64,000 nt of DNA from Bombyx mori (lineage: Eukaryota; Arthropoda; Insecta; Lepidoptera; Bombycidae), in NCBI RefSeq assembly GCF_030269925.1, contig NC_085121.1, positions 8,635,501-8,699,500 of the forward strand. Reading direction: 5' to 3'. Shown in pieces: positions 58,017 to 64,000 of this stretch (position 1 is the first letter of the stretch; every line of letters starts with the position of its first letter). Both the position numbers and the translations under genes were made by a program. The notes beneath the pieces are model-generated. The model was not told where the DNA came from and did not search any database. It was given only the letters and a program-made list of their open reading frames with translations.

Positions 58017-61000
58017 TTACCTACGTTTCTTTTTATTGCTACCTCGAGAACTAGCATTATTCTCGCGGGGTTGGCCGTTGGAGGGTCCACTTATTGGGGG
58101 AGGAACATTCGGAGTTACATTAGGCGATTGCACTACAGCGAAACCTGTCCTGTGTGCGACGTGATTATTAGGTACAGGAATAAATTGTACTTGAGCAGGA
58201 CCAGATCTGTTATTCAACAAAGTAGATTCGGATTGAAGTTGTGGTTCATCTAAAGCTGCTCTGAGCCTTTGGCGCATGCGTCTTCGCGCATTACGGGATA
58301 GTACGCGTACGGTGGTGTCGGGCCCGTCATTTTGTAAAGTAGATGCTTCTTCTGGAGCCGTAGGTGCAAGTTCATCGGCGGGTAGGTTTGAACGGATTTG
58401 AGGTCTAGGTTGCGGGTCAGCCGTAGAGCGCACTAAAGCATTAGCATCGCGACCGAGCGTAGCAAAAGCACGAGACAGTCTCACGACGTCGTTCTGTAGG
58501 TCTTGGAGGAAAGGCTCCAAATCATGAGCGGTGTGGGAATGCACAGAGTCTCTAGTGCTGCGATTGGCCACCCGTAGCACGGAGCGAGGCTGTGTCTGCT
58601 CCGCGATCTGATTGGGCGGTGAACATCGCACGGACAACTTGCAATTTATGACATCTGGCGCAGTTAATGCACGTGCGTCGGACCCGCTCACAAGCAAACA
58701 ATGCCCACGCTTTTTTAATGATCCTTCACATGATCTGACCGACCACACCTGTAAAGATCACCAAATAAATTTTATTCATTCCATTATTATTTTTTTATTT
58801 TCCTCTTCCTAGCTATTCTAGTGACCTTGAGGGGTCATGCTAGATTCACCGAGCGAGGAGGTGAGCTCACGGGACTCTACTATTGTGCATTCTCTTTATT
58901 TTATAGGAAATATGTAGATGAATGCTAATAAGAATCTAATAAAACTACTATTATTGTAATTCAATGACAAATAAAATCACTTACATTGTCAATAAATATA
59001 GCTTCCCGGTCATTGCCAGATATGGTAACTGTGTAACTAAAACCATTTGCTACCCAAGGTGATGCAGCCATCGTCAACCAAGCATACAAAATATTATCTG
59101 AAACTATAATTAGTTATGTTAATAAAGTTAGGACAACATATCTAGGCAGCTTGAAAATATATGGACACAAAAAAATATGTAAGTACAGTTTCATATTTTA
59201 ATTTTAGTGCTTTTAAATTGGAAAGGGTTTATTTTAATGTTATTATAACAATCACTTTCCCATTTTACACATCTTTGTTACAAAAAATTTTGAGAAAACA
59301 ATCATCTTTTTAGTTATTAATTTATCTACAACCTATTTAATATTTCGTGACTACTAATTTTCATTCAAGAAGGGTTTAAGCCTTTTTTTTCTATAGATTA
59401 GTAGACAATCTGAAAAAGGGTGTGCCACTTGCGTGGAAACAAGCAGCAAAACTATACATTTTCTTGATTACTGATAACTAGAGCATGATTTTCTCACTTT
59501 TCAAACTGGAACACATGATTACTTCGCGGCTCTACTAAACCGGATGATGGTACTCAACCGTACAACAAATACTATCCTACTATATTTTGTCCTACTATAC
59601 TAAGTATATAATACTTTTTTTTTATTGCTGAGATGACTTATTGCTTAGACTATATAATAGTCCTACTGTCCTACTATATAATAGGTTGGGGAAAAGTCTT
59701 TTCGCTTTATAGTATGTATGAACTAGTAATAAAATAATGAGTCTTGGTATTTTGATCAGAAGCCCCAAAATTTATATAGCAATGGGGATAGCAAAAAGTT
59801 ATCGAACAAAATGGTACCTACATACTTTAGTTAAATGTAAATAAAGTATATTAAAAAATGTTGTGAACTTTCTTTAAAAATACGAAGAAACTTTTTCCTC
59901 AACCTATTATTTTGATTGAAGATCATACATGCTAGTATAGTTTTAGAACACTGTTGCTTATTCTTTGGTGTATCTACGAGAGAGCTGAATGCTGCTAGAT
60001 GTAAAAATCAACTTGCTTTAATAAGTTTACAATATCAAACACGCCTTCTAGTTTTTGTCTAAAAATTTATTCTATTTTGAACAGCATTTTTATTAGTTTG
60101 AAATGATTGAAAAATTATTTTGTGCCATGCTTACAACTGTTACTAAAACTCGCTTGAACGTCATGCATTTGCCAGGTTATCTATCTATCTCTTAGGTTTA
60201 TGGAGTTTCCTTTTAGATTTTTGCCAGGTTTAATTTTAAAATGATTGCATCATTATTTGACAGAAATAAACAAAAAAATATACTTACATATTTCAATGGT
60301 TAAGAAAAATATGCCCATGTTTGAAATTTTGATTGCAGTTACTAATTTCCCAAGAGTGGTGGAGATCTGCCATGCTTGAAGGTATTCACCGCCTTCTGCT
60401 CGTCCCTGCAATTTAAGTATTAATTAGAGGAATTTGTATAATAATAGTTTGTCTTTGCATCAATTAGTCTGAATACATATTATTATACATACTGTAAAAA
60501 CAGTTAGAATTTACGTCTCAAGGACGAGTGGGTCTAAAGCATTAACCTAGTTGATGTCTATGGGCTCCAGTGACTACTTAATACTGATAACACTTCATGG
60601 GTGGGCCAACCATTATACAATCTGATTGCGAGGCATTTACATTGTATTGACTATAAATTCCTACTTTAAAATTGGTCACAAGACAATTCAATAAAAAAAA
60701 GAAAAAACCATTAGTTGGGTTTTACATACTATAAAAATTATTAAAAAAGATCGTACAGTAGTGACTTGCCTAGTACAAAACTATGTATGATTGATGACAT
60801 ACTATTTTCGTTTTGTTTTAATGCATTACTAATTTAGAAACTTTCACTTACATCTTCTTCTTTTCTTTACTAATAATATAAGCGTTTTTTAACATTTTCT
60901 CAAAACCAATATCAATTATTCTTATCTACAAACCCACTGAGATCTCCTGATCTTTCTCAGTGGGTCATGATTCTGAATTACAGAAGCACTGCTCTTATTC

Positions 61001-63068
61001 GAGTTAGTGGTAGCCTCCCAGATTGAGCTGGTAAGCTCACCTACCAAACAATGTGCAGTTGTAAATAGCCCCATAGGCTACTAATGATTAGGGAAAAGAC
61101 TTACCTCTAAAAGTTCTGGAGAATGAAAGTAGCGAAGGTGGTTAAGTAAACGAGCTGCTGGAAGTCTGATGGAATTCCCATTCTTGCAGCAGAGGCAACG
61201 AAAAAGTCCTTTACATGGGTTAGGGGCCACTACTGAATTTTGCTGTAGGTAGTAAACATAAAATAAGTTTAATTTGTATATAAAAAATAGAAAGTACAAT
61301 TTCAAAAGTTACCAAATGGGCCAAATGATAGTTGTTAAAACTAGTTAAGTTACATTTCATTTCTCAGTATTCATGTCCAGAATTTTTTTTTTTTTTATTT
61401 TTTTTTTTTTCATTCAAGTATCATCAACATAACCACTAATAACTTCTTTATTACTATAATTCTACATTGAATATATGATCAAAAGTTTTCAGCATTCCCA
61501 TTTAAAAAATTTAAATGTATAAATTATATGAATTTGAATTGTGAAATATAAGTATTGATTCCATTTTCAAATGGGCAGTTCTAGGCACTATGTATCTTAA
61601 GGGACTACAGCAGAGAGTGACTGCACTCACTGAAATCATAAAATGAAGACATCTGCAAAGACTCCAATACCAACTTACATTATCGTTATTTTCATCTTCA
61701 CCCAAATATTCTGCATTGTCAGATCCACTGTCTCTTGCTGGTGTACTACTACTATCTGAAGCTAATAATCCTCTTGTAACTTTTCCACCTAATTTCTAAA
61801 ATATTTCACTCATTAGTATTTGTTTTTTAAATAGAACTGTAAATGTCACCGCATTTATGACAATAATTATTTTGTGAAGACTTACAAAAGCTCTTAGTTT
61901 CCGGACATTTGCAATGAGCTCTTCCATGGCATAGTTCCTGGTTCCAAAAAATAGTGCCCTGCATACCGGGCAGACAGAAAGCCGAACTTTACATCTGCCA
62001 CATACATTATGACCTTCATTGCATTGGAAAATATGACCTGTAGGGATTTCATAACATACTGGACACTGAAGTAAGTTATCCAAGTCTGGCAATTCGTCAA
62101 CCTAAAAACCACAATATAATTCATTTATTTTTTTAATTAAATCCGCAAACCGCAATTCTGATTGCGCAAATCTGCAAAGATGAGTAGCTTCCAAAGCAAT
62201 GATATAAAATATATCTTTGCTTTGGAAGCTATTCATCAACTTCTAAGCCAAAGCTTTGTCAAAGTCTATTCCTTTTATTGATAATAATCATCTTAAGCTT
62301 AGGAGTTCTAATAAAAATTATGCATTTCTATAATTAATAATTAAATTTAACTTAATATTTTTAATTTTAAATTAATATAATTTCACAGTGCCTTTAAACG
62401 ACGCAGCATGAATGCAACAACCTCTTAATTTTCCTCTTAATTTACTTGTCTGTATGCTAAGGCAATTAAAAAACCTTGGAGGAAGACGTCAAAGATTCAA
62501 TAACACCTTCCTATTGAATCTTAACCTCTTCCTAACTGCCTTAATGTACAACGGATTTCGGAAATGGACTTTAAAGATATAACTGTAGAGTATGAAATTT
62601 GTTTTTTATAATGTAAAGTTCGCATAAGATACGTTTATAGTAATTGAATGTATTTTAATAATTTTGGGATGTCGAAAACTAGCAGTTAAAGTTTGCAACG
62701 AAACTTATTCACGAACAGATAACAAGTAGGTAGTTCTTTTTTTTTTTCTTAATTAGTATTTACGAGATTACATCTAAAGATTTCCTGATCTGAAACATGA
62801 TCAGAATATTTCGAAATAAACAAGCACTGCAGCAATTTGAAAAAAAAAGCTCTCTACCTACCTTTTACTAAGAAATGAAAATTAGTGTACTACTTTCAAA
62901 ACCATGAACAAATAAGAATACACAGAACAATAAACAAATATGATGTTAAAAAACTATATTCAAATTTGGCTAATAAACAATCGGTCTACAAGTTTAATGG
63001 AAATTCTTGATTCAATTGTTGAACTCAAGATTAATTGTACAAACCTTATTTTCAACTATCTCCGACAT
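58017..63068 (-). CDS. Siah/Sina-type RING-finger protein, probable E3 ubiquitin ligase, 7 exons
   Basis: Exons 63068-63045, 62101-61886, 61795-61679, 61242-61105, 60405-60288, 59097-58985 and 58748-58017 join in frame (485 residues, start MSEIVENK). Residues 21-55 are a RING with the Siah spacing C-x2-C-x10-C-x3-H-x2-C-x2-C-x6-C-x2-C (C21, C24, C35, H39, C42, C45, C52, C55), followed by NYAMEEL, which also occurs after Siah RINGs. An acidic linker comes next. Residues 129-165 hold a possible zinc site (C135, C138, H154, H159). Then a roughly 130-residue part (166-300) rich in aromatic and beta-branched residues does not look like the Siah substrate-binding domain. The last 180 residues are polar with a basic end. 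The RING implies ubiquitin transfer; the substrate is unknown. LINE and MITE remnants occupy the introns. Confidence 0.87.
58800..58885 (-). repeat. jockey-like LINE 3' UTR end
   Basis: The reverse complement reads GAGCTCACCTCCTCG...GAATCTAGC and ends in an A-rich run at 58790-58800. It lies in intron 6 of the RING gene. Confidence 0.5.
59684..59904. mobile_element. mariner-derived MITE
   Basis: 221 bp bordered by TA. The ends are GGTTGGGGAAAAGTCTTTTC and, as complement, GGTTGAGGAAAAAGTTTCTT, typical mariner terminal repeats. No coding capacity. It lies in intron 5 of the RING gene. Confidence 0.8.
60930..61092 (+). repeat. jockey-like LINE 3' UTR fragment, old
   Basis: CCCACTGAGATCTCCTGATC, TTTCTCAGTGGGTCATG and AAGCTCACCTACCAA blocks. 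It ends 12 bp from exon 4 of the RING gene (61105), so it abuts that exon's splice donor. Confidence 0.65.
62110..63044. other. First intron of the RING gene
   Basis: AT-rich intron with no exon or known repeat. A near-palindrome lies at about 62185-62235 (AGCTTCCAAAGCAATGATAT and AATATATCTTTGCTTTGGAAGCT). Confidence 0.5.
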
Positions 63069-63253
63069 TATGTAAAATAACGTCGGTTGATTGATGAAAA
63101 AATCAATCTAGCCACTATGTATACTTAGCAATATCCTATAATGTTAAAGTTAAAAACAAAAAAACAGCTGGCACCTTTACAAATGGCGTGGTATTTTTAG
63201 TAATTGATTTTTATAATTTCGTTGGTGGTTGCCAGCCTAGTCGGTAACGGTTA

Positions 63254-63991
63254 TTTTTTTTTTTTTAATTTATTGAAAGCATTGGCAACACGGCCATCAG
63301 CTTAAACTAATTTTACAAAAAAATAGAACATGAACTAGAACTTACAATAAAACACAAATAAAAGAAACAAACCAAACCAAGAAACAATTACAAATCATTG
63401 AAAATAACAAATTAATGACAAAATGAATTGCAAGAACTTACTATAAAAAAATAAAAACTTACAAGTTTTCTTTCAACAAACAACAAAAAAAGAATATGAG
63501 TCGTTATAAAAAAATAATTAAACTTGCACATAAGCAGGAGACCTATGATACATTCATGAATTATACATTCATAGTCGTCCTATAGTGTGAAGTACAAAAT
63601 TATACACTATTGAGAATAGTTGTGGAAGCTTTAAAATACCTTGAATGGAATTAGGAATAGATTTTAAGCCTGTGTCTTTACATAATGCATTAAACAATAA
63701 TCTCTGTTGATTGAATTCAGGACAATTAAAAAAAATATGATCTAGATCACACATGCCAGAGTTACAATAAGTACATGCAGCTGAATCACTTAACTTTAAT
63801 CTAAAAAGATGCGCAGGAAAATGGCCGTGGCCTATACGTAATCTACAAATAATCGATATAAAGGCTCTTCCCGGGAAGAATCTAAAACTATCAAACCAAG
63901 ATTTAGTACTAGGTACTGGGACTATTTCAGCTAACCATTTACCTTTCGTTTCTCTGGACTTAGACAAGTAATTAGACCAACGTTTCATCAT
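63254..63991 (-). mobile_element. LINE 3' end with ORF2 C-terminus (runs off the window)
   Basis: The minus-strand frame ends at 63569 and carries the C-terminal zinc-binding region of non-LTR ORF2 proteins: RLRIGHGHFPAHLFRLKLSD, then CTYCNSGMCDLDHIFFNCPE (a C-x2-C...H...C pattern). A 3' UTR of about 310 bp and a poly(A) (63266-63254) follow. This part usually follows RNase H or the RT in I-, R1- or Loa-type elements. Its A tail ends about 190 bp upstream of the RING gene's start codon, in the same orientation. Confidence 0.8.
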
Positions 63992-64000
63992 ATTTTGTTT

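Overview
The window is lepidopteran nuclear DNA, almost certainly Bombyx (silkworm or its wild relative). It is AT-rich, its genes are split by spliceosomal introns, and it is full of Bm1-type SINEs (tRNA-like head with a B box, then a conserved tail), which are characteristic of Bombyx. Helitrons with TC...CTAG ends, mariner/Tc1/pogo elements and several non-LTR retrotransposon families fill the rest. No bacterial features, CRISPR array or free-standing tRNA/rRNA gene was seen.

Five host genes can be assembled by eye from splice sites and reading-frame continuity. (1) repo, the glial paired-like homeobox gene, minus strand, 9402-4331, upstream exon(s) not found. (2) A 13-exon minus-strand gene, 37323-23276, whose exons join into one 1054-residue type I membrane protein: signal peptide, long ectodomain, one LDL-receptor class A module, one membrane span and a roughly 320-residue cytoplasmic tail. 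It may be the counterpart of the fly CUB/LDLa protein CULD. (3) Bcs1, the mitochondrial AAA chaperone for complex III assembly, plus strand, seven exons, 40348-46498, complete. (4) A ZAD plus single C2H2 zinc-finger protein, minus strand, 53546-49630, complete, 801 residues. (5) A Siah-type RING protein with an unfamiliar C-terminal region, minus strand, seven exons, 63068-58017, complete, 485 residues.

Layout: 1-1.4 kb holds a decayed BEL/Pao end and a broken mariner. 1.5-9.4 kb holds repo, flanked and invaded by an inverted repeat pair, two opposed Bm1 copies and a tandem duplication. 11.5-22 kb is a repeat island with a full-length jockey-like LINE (both ORFs open, 10-bp target duplication), a full Bm1, a Tc1/mariner-type element split by a LINE, and a Helitron. 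23-37 kb is the LDLa membrane gene, with Helitrons, a near-intact DD37D element and LINE/SINE pieces in its introns. 37-40 kb is a divergent intergenic region with a perfect hairpin. 40-46.5 kb is Bcs1. 47-48 kb is a reverse-transcriptase fragment between long inverted repeats. 49.6-53.5 kb is the ZAD gene. 53.8-57.4 kb is a run of a pogo-like deletion derivative, a LINE end and two palindrome-rich segments. 58-63 kb is the RING gene, with a LINE end of the same orientation stopping about 190 bp upstream of its start codon and running off the window.

The host genes are not functionally linked; this is ordinary eukaryotic gene order. The most notable items are the reconstructed LDLa membrane protein, a perfect 19-bp hairpin that begins at the base after the repo stop codon and carries AATAAA in its loop, and the young full-length LINE. 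All family names rest on reading motifs by eye; no database search was run.
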